From Chitinophaga sp. YR573 (lineage in GTDB: Bacteria; Bacteroidota; Bacteroidia; Chitinophagales; Chitinophagaceae), in the NCBI RefSeq assembly GCF_900110995.1, contig NZ_FOJF01000002.1, positions 992,001-1,056,000 of the forward strand: a DNA stretch of 64,000 nt, given 5' to 3'. The notes beneath the pieces are model-generated. The model had not been told where the DNA came from and did no database searches. It worked only from the letters and a program-made list of their open reading frames with translations. Shown here piece after piece: positions 32,756 to 41,029 of the stretch. Made by a program: the position numbers and the translations under genes. Numbering within the stretch: position 1 is the first letter of the stretch; each line of letters opens with the position of its first letter.

Positions 32756-34690
32756 ATGACAGAAGAAAAACAGCAGACATTATCATCAGTAGTACCCTTT
32801 TCATTGTTCTCCGCAAAAGACATTGAACTATTTCAGGCAGGTACGCATGCACACCTTTACGAGAAATTCGGGGCTCACGCCATGGAATACGAAGGGGTAG
32901 CCGGTACATACTTTTCAGTATGGGCGCCAAATGCTGCTTATATCTCAGTGATAGGAGAGTTTAATGAATGGGACCATTACCGCCATACCTTATACCCACG
33001 CTGGGATAAGTCGGGCATATGGGAAGGGTTCGTTCCCAATGTGAAACAAGGCACACTATACAAATACTTCATCCGTTCCAACTCCGGGGAAGAACTACAA
33101 AAGGGAGACCCGTACGCCAATTACTGGGAAGTACGCCCGAACACCGCTTCCGTTACCTGGCACCTGGACTATAAATGGAAAGATAAGAAGTGGATGGAAC
33201 ACCGCGGTAAACATAACAGTCTTACCAGCCCATACTCCGTATACGAAGTACACCTGGGATCATGGCGCCGCCCTGATCCATCCAACCACGAATTATTCTA
33301 CACCTATAAAGAAATCGCCGATAAACTGGTGCCTTATGTAAAAGACATGGGCTTCACACATGTAGAACTGATGCCCGTAATGGAACATCCGTTCGACGGC
33401 TCCTGGGGATACCAGGGTACAGGATATTATGCGCCCACTTCCCGCTATGGCTCCCCGCAGGAATTCATGGCTTTTGTGGATGCTTTCCATGAAGCAGGTA
33501 TTGGTGTAATCCTCGACTGGGTACCTTCACATTTCCCTTACGATGCGCATGGTCTGTTCCGCTTCGACGGTTCACATACCTATGAGTATGCGGATATGCG
33601 TAAAGGCTTTCACCCGGACTGGAACAGTTATATCTTCAATTACGGCCGTAACGAAGTGCGTTCGTTTTTATTAAGCAACGCTATCTTCTGGTTGGATAAA
33701 TTTCATGCAGACGGATTACGTGTGGATGCGGTGGCATCTATGATCCATCTCAGCTATTCCCGTCCGGCCGGTACATGGGAACCCAATGAACACGGAGGAC
33801 CGGAAAACCTGGAGGCTATCTCCTTCCTGAAAAATATGAATGAAACGATTTACAGACTCTTCCCCGATGTACAGACTATCGCTGAAGAATCTACGTCGTT
33901 TTATGGCGTATCACGTCCTACATTCATGGGTGGATTAGGATTTGGTATGAAATGGATGATGGGCTGGATGAATGATACCCTGCGTTATTTCAAAACAGAT
34001 CCGCTGTTACGCAAGTGGGAACAGGACCGCCTTACTTTCAGTATTACCTATGCATTTACAGAAAACTTCATGGTGCCTTTCAGTCATGATGAAGTAGTCC
34101 ATGGCAAATCTCCTATGCTGTATAAAATGCCGGGAGACGACTGGCAGAAATTTGCCAACGCACGCCTGATGTATAGTTACATGTTCACGCATCCAGGTAC
34201 CAAACTCTTATTCATGGGAGATGAGTTCGGGCAGACATCTGAATGGAATTTCCGTTCGGAGTTGGATTGGTTCCTGCTAAAACATGAATCCCACCAGGGC
34301 TTACAGCATTTTGTAAAAGCATTGAATCATCTGTATACTTCCTATCCCGCATTATACGTAAAGCAATTTGAGTATTATGGTTTTGAATGGGTGATCGTAT
34401 CTGATTATGATAATTGTGTACTGGCATATAAACGTAAAGGCTTTAAGCCGGAAGACGATCTGCTGGTAGTATTAAATATGACACCGGTACCAAGGGAGAA
34501 TTACCTGGTAGCGATGGCAGAAGAAGGTACCTGGACAGAAATATTAAACAGTGATGATCCGCAGTTCTTCGGAAGCGGGGTAATGAATACATCACCTGTT
34601 ACAACCCGGCAGCAGTTTTACAACGGGAAAGACTATACTTTAGAACTCCGGCTCCCACCTTTAGGGGCTGCAATCTTCAAAAAAAGCTAA
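32756..34690 (+). CDS. glgB: 1,4-alpha-glucan (glycogen) branching enzyme
   Basis: This 644-residue GH13 enzyme cuts alpha-1,4 chains and rejoins them as alpha-1,6 branches. An N-terminal CBM48-like domain (YFSVWAPNAAYISVIGEFNEW, about 50-70) precedes the catalytic barrel. The catalytic residues are Asp324 (GLRVDAV), Glu377 (AEEST) and the transition-state stabiliser Asp445 (SHDEVVHGK); their spacing matches E. coli GlgB. The C-terminal all-beta domain is present. No other glg gene is adjacent. Its stop codon directly abuts repeat copy 3. Confidence 0.95.
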   Translation: MTEEKQQTLSSVVPFSLFSAKDIELFQAGTHAHLYEKFGAHAMEYEGVAGTYFSVWAPNAAYISVIGEFNEWDHYRHTLYPRWDKSGIWEGFVPNVKQGTLYKYFIRSNSGEELQKGDPYANYWEVRPNTASVTWHLDYKWKDKKWMEHRGKHNSLTSPYSVYEVHLGSWRRPDPSNHELFYTYKEIADKLVPYVKDMGFTHVELMPVMEHPFDGSWGYQGTGYYAPTSRYGSPQEFMAFVDAFHEAGIGVILDWVPSHFPYDAHGLFRFDGSHTYEYADMRKGFHPDWNSYIFNYGRNEVRSFLLSNAIFWLDKFHADGLRVDAVASMIHLSYSRPAGTWEPNEHGGPENLEAISFLKNMNETIYRLFPDVQTIAEESTSFYGVSRPTFMGGLGFGMKWMMGWMNDTLRYFKTDPLLRKWEQDRLTFSITYAFTENFMVPFSHDEVVHGKSPMLYKMPGDDWQKFANARLMYSYMFTHPGTKLLFMGDEFGQTSEWNFRSELDWFLLKHESHQGLQHFVKALNHLYTSYPALYVKQFEYYGFEWVIVSDYDNCVLAYKRKGFKPEDDLLVVLNMTPVPRENYLVAMAEEGTWTEILNSDDPQFFGSGVMNTSPVTTRQQFYNGKDYTLELRLPPLGAAIFKKS

Positions 34691-34760
34691 GGGTGCAGGG
34701 CTTCGCCCTACAAAACCCCTTCGATTTTTGTGATGGTGCGAAGCACCTTCACAAAAATCC
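34691..34760 (+). repeat. Double-hairpin intergenic repeat, copy 3
   Basis: Begins on the base after the glgB stop. Hairpin 1 has loop TTC instead of GAA (TGCAGGGC, then GCCCTACA, one G-T pair). Hairpin 2 has a 17-bp stem with one mismatch and loop GAA (about 34723-34759). Its outer pairs are GA/TC where copy 1 has AA/TT, i.e. changed on both sides. It is likely the glgB terminator. Confidence 0.88.
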
Positions 34761-34917
34761 TCTTTGATCAAAATAAATTAACCCCGGTTTTAAAAGAGGC
34801 TGAATCCTAACACTTTAAAATATTTTCCACTCTGTTAAACTTTTGTTTATTTTTCCCATCTAAAGAATGCTTTACTTATAGAAGTAATAAAGATTATTAA
34901 AATACGTTAATAGTCGG

Positions 34918-34943
34918 AATACTTTGTAAATAAAGTATTTTTT
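34918..34943 (+). promoter_or_regulatory. Hairpin with T-run upstream of the DUF4382 gene
   Basis: AATACTTT (34918-34925) and AAAGTATT (34932-34939) pair around GTAAAT and run into TTTTTAT. It lies 26-51 bp before the ATG, so it could be an attenuator. ATACTTTG here also resembles a -7 box, so promoter and hairpin may overlap. Confidence 0.4.
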
Positions 34944-34968
34944 ATAAAACCATAAACCACACTTTATC

Positions 34969-35859
34969 ATGAGAACCTATCTCCGAAACAACGGATGGTG
35001 GCTAGCCATTACCATGCTTTTAGCTGTCATCGTTTACTCCTGCAAAAAGGACGATTCTGCACAAACTTCATTGGCTGCTAACCAGCAGAGGCTGAATATC
35101 TATTTTACAGATAATCCTGGTTATTTCGACAATGTATTCCTGGATATCCGTAAGGTAGAAGTACTGGTTGATACCTGTACTGCCACTGGTGACACCGATT
35201 GGGGAAATGATTACAATCGTTGCTGGTGGGGTGAAGACCGTCACTTTGGTAAAGATACCTGCCAGGTATGGGATTCATTACCTATCCGTGCTGGAGTATA
35301 TGATGTATTGTCGCTCCGCAACGGTACCGATACCTTACTGGGTAATGGTGTAGTACCAAGCGGTAAAGTAAAGAAGATCGTTATCACCCTGGGTGACAAC
35401 AACTACCTTGTGAAAGACAGCGTAAATTATCCGCTGAAATCACCTTCCGGTCAGGTGAAACTGGTAATTCAGGTCCGTCCGGAAGAATGGGAAGAATTTG
35501 AAAGCGGTAACTTCCGCCTGTGGCTGGATTTCGACATCGATCGTTCAGTTATCCAGACAGGAAACGGCAAATTCATTCTGCGTCCTGTGATCCACGTATT
35601 TACTGCTAAACAGACCGGTAGTATTTCAGGTGTGGTTAAGCCTGCTGATGCATGGCCTGTAATCACTGTGTACAATGACACAGATACTGCTTATGCATTA
35701 CCATGGAAAGATGGTCAGTATAAACTGAGAGGCCTGAAAGCAGGTACCTACAGTTTGTATGTAAATGCTTCCAATAACTACAAGGATACTACTATCACTG
35801 GTGTAACTGTAGTAAAAGGTAAGAATACAAGCGTAGATCAGATTAAACTGAGCAAGTAA
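34969..35859 (+). CDS. DUF4382-domain lipoprotein
   Basis: This 296-residue protein has a lipoprotein signal (VYSC, Cys25). A DUF4382-type domain follows, with RLNIYFTDNPGYFDNVFLDIRKVEVLV, then LPIRAGVYDVLSLRNGTDTLLG and IVITLGDNNYLVKDSV; this fold is common in Bacteroidota lipoproteins. The C-terminal 80 residues look like a carboxypeptidase-regulatory beta-sandwich (GSISGVVKPADAWPVITVYND, GLKAGTYSLYVNASNNYKDT). It is probably exposed at the outer membrane; the ligand is unknown. It stands alone with a strong terminator behind it. Confidence 0.85.
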   Translation: MRTYLRNNGWWLAITMLLAVIVYSCKKDDSAQTSLAANQQRLNIYFTDNPGYFDNVFLDIRKVEVLVDTCTATGDTDWGNDYNRCWWGEDRHFGKDTCQVWDSLPIRAGVYDVLSLRNGTDTLLGNGVVPSGKVKKIVITLGDNNYLVKDSVNYPLKSPSGQVKLVIQVRPEEWEEFESGNFRLWLDFDIDRSVIQTGNGKFILRPVIHVFTAKQTGSISGVVKPADAWPVITVYNDTDTAYALPWKDGQYKLRGLKAGTYSLYVNASNNYKDTTITGVTVVKGKNTSVDQIKLSK

Positions 35860-35894
35860 TTATAGCGGGACAAGCGCAATAAGATACGATTGAG

Positions 35895-35928
35895 GCCGGT
35901 GCATACTTTTGCACCGGCTTTTTTTTTG
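35895..35928 (+). terminator. Intrinsic terminator after the DUF4382 gene
   Basis: GCCGGTGC (35895-35902) and GCACCGGC (35911-35918) pair around an A/T loop and are followed by about ten Ts. The loop and T-run overlap the promoter of the next gene. Confidence 0.92.
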
Positions 35929-35937
35929 TTAACTTTG
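35907..35937 (+). promoter_or_regulatory. Promoter of the MORN-like gene, overlapping the upstream terminator
   Basis: TTTTG at 35907-35911 lies in the terminator loop, and TAACTTTG at 35930-35937 is an exact -7 box 18 bp later. The ATG at 35952 is 15 bp downstream. This also rules against a GTG start at 35937. Confidence 0.55.
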
Positions 35938-35951
35938 TGTCAAATAAACCT

Positions 35952-36542
35952 ATGAGACAACTGTTCATACTATCTTTTTTACAATTAATGATGTTTGCAG
36001 CGTTTGCACAAGAGAAAACCAACCAGGTAGATGCGCAGAAACATAAGCAGGGCCCATGGTCAGAACAAATGCCTGAAGTGAAAGGAGAGCCCGGTTATAC
36101 ATGGGAAGGCAATTACGTAAATGATTTCAAGGAAGGAATGTGGAAGAAATATGCGGAATCAGGCGGAATAATCGCAGAGGAGACTTATAAACATGGAGTA
36201 TTAAACGGTCATTGCCGTTATTTTTATTCCAATGGACTGGTAAGTGCAGAAGGATCATTCATAGCAGTAGATATAGACGGACAAAAAGACACCTATCGCG
36301 TAATAGACCCCATTACCGGAGAGGAGAGAATGGAAGAAATAGCACGAACTTCCAATTCCCTGAGAAACGGGATATGGAAAATATATGATGAAGAAGGACA
36401 TGTGACCAAGGAATATTATAAGAGGGGACAACCAGTATCTCCGGAAGAACTGGATACCCTGGCCCCCAGCACTCCACAAAAAACAGCTCCTGTTAACTTT
36501 TTACCGCATCAGACTACCGGTGGAAAGAAAAGCAAACATTAA
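35952..36542 (+). CDS. Secreted MORN/YwqK-like repeat protein
   Basis: A protein of about 196 residues with a clear signal peptide ending FAAFAQ. It contains repeats of the MORN/YwqK type (YTWEGNYVNDFKEGMWKKYA, then HGVLNGHCRYFYSNGLVSAEG, then NGIWKIYDEEGHVTKEYY) spread over about residues 45-155. Such repeats form flat beta-hairpin ladders and mediate contacts. The annotation 'YwqK family antitoxin' is often given to relatives, but no toxin is adjacent and I do not infer one. The tail is Pro- and Lys-rich. Confidence 0.75.
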   Translation: MRQLFILSFLQLMMFAAFAQEKTNQVDAQKHKQGPWSEQMPEVKGEPGYTWEGNYVNDFKEGMWKKYAESGGIIAEETYKHGVLNGHCRYFYSNGLVSAEGSFIAVDIDGQKDTYRVIDPITGEERMEEIARTSNSLRNGIWKIYDEEGHVTKEYYKRGQPVSPEELDTLAPSTPQKTAPVNFLPHQTTGGKKSKH

Positions 36543-36560
36543 AATATTTTGATCAAAGAG

Positions 36561-36635
36561 TAATTTTTTTGTGATGAAGCTTCGCTTTCATCACAAAAAA
36601 ATTGAAGGGGTTTTGCAGGGCGAAGCCCTGCACCC
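36561..36635 (-). repeat. Double-hairpin intergenic repeat, copy 4 (inverted)
   Basis: Read on the minus strand it opens GGGTGCAGGGC, with hairpin 1 (loop TTC), spacer AAAACCCCTTC and hairpin 2. The stem of hairpin 2 has changed from GGTGC/GCACC to GAAGC/GCTTT-like pairs with one bulge. It lies between convergent genes, 19 bp after the MORN-like gene and 9 bp from the PAP2 stop, as expected of a two-way terminator. Confidence 0.88.
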
Positions 36636-36644
36636 AAAAACTAT

Positions 36645-37316
36645 CTAAAATTTATTACTCAGTGATCCCTGCCAGCCTTCTTTTTGCAGGAAGGGGAGGT
36701 TATCGAACCAGGAAATCCAGGCAATAGTTACACTTACCGCTACAAAAGAACCGGCCGTCACATCTTCAAAGAAGTGCTGGCTCATATACATGCGCGAATA
36801 TGCCACCAGTAAGGCCAGGATCAGGTATAACCAGCCATAGCTTTTGCGGGGCGCGATGTACGTCAGCACTACAGCCCCTGTGAAGGCACATACCGTATGC
36901 CCGGAAGGGAAGCTGAAATGGTTGGACAATACTTCTATTTTAGGCACGTAGTAAATAGGGTGAGTAGAATTGAGAAAGTAAAGTTTGGGTCTGGGAGCCT
37001 CAAACAGCCATTTTAAGGGGAAAGCCACCAAAGCAGTAAGAATATAACCGGAAGCCAGTAATAAGCTCTTCCTGTAGCTTACAAACAGCAACAGCAGAGG
37101 CAGCACAATAGCAGTAGTGGTACTTCCCATTTCTGTTGCATAAGGAAAGAATATGTCACCTGCCGGAAAGTGCAGGCTGTTTATAAAGAAATAGATCTCT
37201 TCTTTGGTATAGATGAGCTTAATGACAATCGCTGCAGAAAGAATGAAAATGTAAGGGAATAACAGTGTTTTTATTCTTGAAGCAGTATTTTGATAGGGAT
37301 ACAGGGACTTTTGCAA
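36645..37316 (-). CDS. PAP2-family membrane phosphatase
   Basis: This 223-residue protein has about six membrane spans and the three PAP2 motifs: KWLFEAPRP (KX6RP), FPSGHT (PSGH) and SRMYMSQHFFEDV (SRX5HX3D). These are lipid phosphatases such as phosphatidic acid or undecaprenyl-pyrophosphate phosphatase; motifs alone do not decide the substrate. The start is TTG at 37316, because the next Met is deep in the protein. Repeat copy 4 follows its stop by a few bases. The stretch 37317-37385 upstream holds no other visible feature. Confidence 0.88.
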   Translation of the reverse strand: MQKSLYPYQNTASRIKTLLFPYIFILSAAIVIKLIYTKEEIYFFINSLHFPAGDIFFPYATEMGSTTTAIVLPLLLLFVSYRKSLLLASGYILTALVAFPLKWLFEAPRPKLYFLNSTHPIYYVPKIEVLSNHFSFPSGHTVCAFTGAVVLTYIAPRKSYGWLYLILALLVAYSRMYMSQHFFEDVTAGSFVAVSVTIAWISWFDNLPFLQKEGWQGSLSNKF

Positions 37317-37385
37317 TCAGGATTAATTAAAATGTTAAAAAAAGCTGTTTTCACAACTGTTAACGATATGTTATCTGCAAAAGTA

Positions 37386-37440
37386 TAAAAAATGGGATGG
37401 ACTAACGAGTGACACCACAAATTAGCCAATCCCATTAAAA
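37386..37440 (-). terminator. Probable terminator of the KGG-protein gene
   Basis: On the minus strand AATGGGATTGGCTAA pairs imperfectly with TTAGTCCATCCCATT across a 16-nt loop, followed by TTTTTT (complement of the A-run at 37387-37392). Confidence 0.6.
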
Positions 37441-37459
37441 AGATTGAGTATGAAGAAGG

Positions 37460-37834
37460 TTAAAGAGAATTATCTTTTTTCCGTTTGTTATGGGCAGCTT
37501 CGCCACCTTTTTTTCCTATTTCAGCCATATGCTGTCTGTTTCTGCTGACAGCAACACCACCTTTACGGCCGGCCTCGCGGGCTTCTGTAGAGTTAAACTC
37601 ATGAGCTACACCCTGAGCGTGTGCAGCACGTCCGCCTTTACTTGCAATTTGTTTCTGTAACTGTGCATCCATAGAAGCGAAGCCACGTTTGTCTTTACGG
37701 CTCGTTGTTTCTTCTTTGGTGTCGTTATTAGATTTGTGTTCCGGCGCTGTACCAGCGTGCGGGTGTTGATGCTCATTAGAATGTTCCCTTTCCTGCTTGT
37801 CACGTGTGAAGTGATTACTTTGTTCTGCAGCCAT
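37460..37834 (-). CDS. KGG-repeat stress-induced protein
   Basis: About 124 residues from the ATG at 37834 (MAAEQSNHFT). A longer frame to 37927 adds 31 residues without family character. The first half is polar and rich in His, Glu and Lys. The second half has three KGG motifs (SKGGRAAHAQG, RKGGVAVSRNR, KKGGEAAHNKRKK) as in YciG/GsiB-like general-stress proteins. Such proteins are small, hydrophilic and probably disordered, and are linked to desiccation or general stress. The role here is inferred from family only. Confidence 0.85.
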   Translation of the reverse strand: MAAEQSNHFTRDKQEREHSNEHQHPHAGTAPEHKSNNDTKEETTSRKDKRGFASMDAQLQKQIASKGGRAAHAQGVAHEFNSTEAREAGRKGGVAVSRNRQHMAEIGKKGGEAAHNKRKKDNSL

Positions 37835-38182
37835 AAATTTCAATTTTGAAAGGTTTAAAAAATGGGTTCCATTTAACGTTATATAAATTGAGTTCGTTTC
37901 TTCTGTACAGTGTGGCACAACTACCATGCCGTGTCTGCCTAAGACGTTGTATTACAGGTTTTACGCTTTTTTGTGTCGCGGAGTGGGAAATTACTGTGGA
38001 GTATGCTTAACAATATGTAGCATCATAAGGACACAATGAATATTTAGTGAACCGGATGTTAATTTTTTCTGGAAAACAGCGTGTTAAAAACGCGTTCGTA
38101 ACAACCAGTTAACAATATTGCGCTGTTCAATTTATATAGCGCTGTTCATTTTGTTCATTATTGGATTGGACCCCGCAAAGGC
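37835..38182. other. Intergenic region with direct repeats
   Basis: No gene is supported here. The notable structure is a direct repeat GCGCTGTTCA at 38120-38129 and 38139-38148 (19 bp apart), followed by a partial copy TGTTCATT near 38152. It lies 35-63 bp upstream of the small-RNA promoter boxes and may bind an activator. The rest is AT-rich and should contain the promoter of the KGG gene, though no clear box was found. Confidence 0.45.
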
Positions 38183-38213
38183 TTTGACTGTACGTTATAA
38201 CGTGCTATTTTTG
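38183..38213 (+). promoter_or_regulatory. Strong Bacteroidota promoter with internal palindrome
   Basis: TTTG at 38183-38186, 19 bp, then TATTTTTG at 38206-38213, a full match to both boxes. Between them lies the perfect 12-bp palindrome ACGTTATAACGT (38192-38203), well placed for a repressor. There is no open frame downstream; a terminator follows 33 bp later. Confidence 0.65.
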
Positions 38214-38218
38214 ATCAA

Positions 38219-38282
38219 CTCTAAAGTTGGCATAGGTTATGAAAAGGCACTAAGATCTCAATCTACAGTGCCCTTTTTTTTT
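38219..38282 (+). ncRNA. Candidate ~60-nt small RNA
   Basis: A promoter ends at 38213, and a strong intrinsic terminator begins at 38246: GGCACT pairs with AGTGCC and AGAT with ATCT across a small internal loop, apex CTCA, followed by nine Ts to 38282. The transcript would start about 38219. Its only ATG opens a four-codon frame, so it is probably non-coding. It ends before the convergent GH31 gene's own terminator. No known RNA family was recognised; expression is unproven. Confidence 0.5.
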
Positions 38283-38308
38283 GAAGTTTCTTAAGGGTTT
38301 AAAACGAG

Positions 38309-38341
38309 AAATCCCAAATTCAGGTTACGAATTTGGGATTT
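38309..38341 (-). terminator. Intrinsic terminator of the GH31 gene
   Basis: AAATCCCAAATTC (38309-38321) and GAATTTGGGATTT (38329-38341) form a perfect 13-bp stem with a 7-nt loop, followed on the minus strand by a T-rich CTCGTTTT. Confidence 0.85.
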
Positions 38342-38366
38342 ATATTTTGAAGATTTTTGACTTTAA

Positions 38367-40763
38367 CTACTTAATAACAAGTGTTTCGAAGTTCCGTTCT
38401 ACCACGATCTTTACTACACCTGCTGCAAAGTTGCTGTTATTCAGTTTGAATGTTTTACCATCCACCACGTATTGTGTGGCCTTGAATGGTAAACCATGCA
38501 CCTGTACATTATGACGCCTGTAAGCAGCCTTGTATTGCCCAAAGAACTTCTTTCTCAGTTCGAAGTGTTGCTTGTCGGATGTTTGCTTAAAGCGGATATC
38601 ATTATACAAACCATTTTTATATCCGTAATGATCTCCTGCATCTTCATACAAAGAACTGCTCACTACCTGATCGCTGTAATATACATGCAGAATCATCTCT
38701 TCAGATAAATCTCTCTGCTCTACATACTGGATCTTATCGTAGTTAGGGATCACTGCACCTGCTTTTACAAACAGTGGCATTTCATCCAGCGGGGTAGGAA
38801 TGGTGATCAGCTGCTTACCTGTGTATACCTGGTCGTTGAAGTAGTAGTACCACTGGCCTTCCGGCAGGTACAATTCCTTTTCCTTCATACCGGGTTCAGA
38901 TACATGGGTGATGAGCAATGAATCTCCCATCATGAATTCATGGGAGCGGTCCAGTGTTTTCTCATCATGCTGTGCAACGAACGACAGCGGGCGCAACATA
39001 GGTGTACCATATTTGCTGTATTGTCTGAAAGTAGTGTAGATGTATGGCAGCAACTGGTAACGCAGTTGTATGAACTTCCTGGTCAGTACTTCGAACTCTG
39101 CTCCAAAACTGAATGGCTCCTGGTTGAAACCTGTTTCATTACTGGCAGAGTGTGTACGCATCAGCGGATGGAATACCGCCAGCTGAATCCATCTCAGGTA
39201 CAGTTCACCATCCGGTTCACCGATGAACCCACCGATATCACTACCTGCAAAGGAAATCCCGGAAACGGCCAGGCGCTGGCATTGTATGGAAGCCAGCCAT
39301 AAGTGGTCCCAGCTGGAAACATTGTCGCCTGTCCACAGGGAAGACCAGCGCTGCGCACCTGCATAACAGGAGCGGGATATTACGAACGGACGGTTAGGCA
39401 TCAGGAATTTCCTCATACCAGCGGCCGTAGCTTTGCTCATTAAATGGCCGTAAATGTTATGTGCTTTACGGTGGCTTACAGCTTCTCCGTCATAGTCGTG
39501 GCGTACATCTTCAGGGAAAGTACCCATCTCAAAAACGGCGGGTTCGTTCATGTCATTCCACACACCTCTCACACCCATTTCCACCAGTTCTTTGAAGAGG
39601 CCGGCCCACCACTTACGTACTTCAGGATTGGTATAATCCGGGAACACACATTTGCCCGGCCATACATCACCTTCCATGAGGGCGCCATCGGCACGTTTAC
39701 AGAAGTAATCGTGTTGTGTACCCTGTTGATAAATACCATATTCAGGATCTACTTTAATCCCCGGATCTATGATCACTACTATCTTAAAGCCCTGGTCGGC
39801 CAGTTCTTTGATCATTTTTGCCGGTTCTGCAAATCCTTCTTTGCTCCAGGTGAAGCAGCGGAAGCCTTCCATGTAATCGATATCCAGGTGAATCACATCG
39901 CAGGGTATTTCGCGTTTGCGGAATTCAGCAGCGATCTCTTTCACTCTTTTATCAGGATAGTAGCTCCAGCGGCATTGCTGATAACCCAGCGCCCATAATG
40001 GCGGCAGTTCCGGAGTACCGGTGATGCTGGTATATGCTTCGGCCACCTTCATTAATTCGGGGCCGTAAATAAAGTAGTAATTCATTTCACCGCCTCTTGC
40101 CCAGAAGCTGGTAGTACCTTCTCTTTCCTTACCAAAATCGAAGATGGTGCGGAAGGTATTATCGAAGAAGATACCATAACCCATGCCTTTGTGCAGGCCG
40201 TAATAGAAGGGGATATTGCGGTACAGCGGATCGGTGTCTTTCTGATAACCGTAGGCATCAGTACCGTAGTTTTCTACACGTTTATCGAAGAGGTTAAGAT
40301 CGGTAGGTTTATCGCCCATACCATAGAATTTCTCTCCTTCCTGGATCTGTTTGCTGCAATAGACAATCTTACCGCCTTTCTGCAGATAGTATTGCCAGTG
40401 GAAGCCCATCTCATCCTGATTAATGATACGTCCTTCAGGATCGGTGATGGTAAGGCGCATATCATCGCGTGCTATAAATACACGTAATGCATCTGTATAT
40501 AATTCGAATGCTTCTTCAAATTCACGGAGCCCGAAATTTACAGGAGACTCTTCCAGGCGGTCACTTACAGCATATGAAAAATCACGTTGAAATTTGCCGT
40601 CGGCGGCATAGCGGAAGCGAATAATTTTATCTGATATGATCCTGATTTCAAGGATCGTTTCTAAGGTATAAAAATAGAAGTAATTACCTTCTTTTTTCCA
40701 TTCTTTAATAGTATCCGGATAGTGTTTGGCCGAATATTTACCTGACGAGGTTGTTACTTGCAT
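38367..40763 (-). CDS. Glycoside hydrolase family 31 alpha-glucosidase-like enzyme
   Basis: This 798-residue protein has an N-terminal beta-sandwich (galactose-mutarotase-like, with an internal DUF4968-like start), then the GH31 barrel and C-terminal beta domains. The catalytic nucleophile is Asp404 in GVWNDMNEP. The acid/base is probably in LWTGDNVSSWDHL, and YYGLHKG, GYQQCRWSYYP and HLDIDYMEGFRCFTW are typical. No signal peptide is seen, so it is probably cytoplasmic and acts on alpha-glucosides from starch or glycogen. Its own terminator lies 26 bp downstream. The 287 bp upstream contain only AT-rich sequence. Confidence 0.93.
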   Translation of the reverse strand: MQVTTSSGKYSAKHYPDTIKEWKKEGNYFYFYTLETILEIRIISDKIIRFRYAADGKFQRDFSYAVSDRLEESPVNFGLREFEEAFELYTDALRVFIARDDMRLTITDPEGRIINQDEMGFHWQYYLQKGGKIVYCSKQIQEGEKFYGMGDKPTDLNLFDKRVENYGTDAYGYQKDTDPLYRNIPFYYGLHKGMGYGIFFDNTFRTIFDFGKEREGTTSFWARGGEMNYYFIYGPELMKVAEAYTSITGTPELPPLWALGYQQCRWSYYPDKRVKEIAAEFRKREIPCDVIHLDIDYMEGFRCFTWSKEGFAEPAKMIKELADQGFKIVVIIDPGIKVDPEYGIYQQGTQHDYFCKRADGALMEGDVWPGKCVFPDYTNPEVRKWWAGLFKELVEMGVRGVWNDMNEPAVFEMGTFPEDVRHDYDGEAVSHRKAHNIYGHLMSKATAAGMRKFLMPNRPFVISRSCYAGAQRWSSLWTGDNVSSWDHLWLASIQCQRLAVSGISFAGSDIGGFIGEPDGELYLRWIQLAVFHPLMRTHSASNETGFNQEPFSFGAEFEVLTRKFIQLRYQLLPYIYTTFRQYSKYGTPMLRPLSFVAQHDEKTLDRSHEFMMGDSLLITHVSEPGMKEKELYLPEGQWYYYFNDQVYTGKQLITIPTPLDEMPLFVKAGAVIPNYDKIQYVEQRDLSEEMILHVYYSDQVVSSSLYEDAGDHYGYKNGLYNDIRFKQTSDKQHFELRKKFFGQYKAAYRRHNVQVHGLPFKATQYVVDGKTFKLNNSNFAAGVVKIVVERNFETLVIK

Positions 40764-41029
40764 AGTGCGCTTTTAATAATACCCAAATCCCATGTTCGTG
40801 TCAGTATAACACATATGTACTGAGTTGAAACATATCTACTCCCGTTCCTTATCGAAACTCAAAATACTTAAAAAAAAATATTGTTTTAACATTGTTTTAC
40901 GATAGACGCTGTTTAATCAGCGTTTACCTGTAAAAATAAGACATTGACCAAAATCTTGATACAAGCAATATAATCAGACATTATCTTGTTAGTAATAATA
41001 TACTTTTTGCTTTAACCTAATTTTTACCG

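Noticed and set aside
35952..36542. Toxin-antitoxin module (YwqK-like antitoxin)
   Set aside because: The protein has a signal peptide and MORN-like repeats, and no toxin-like gene is adjacent.
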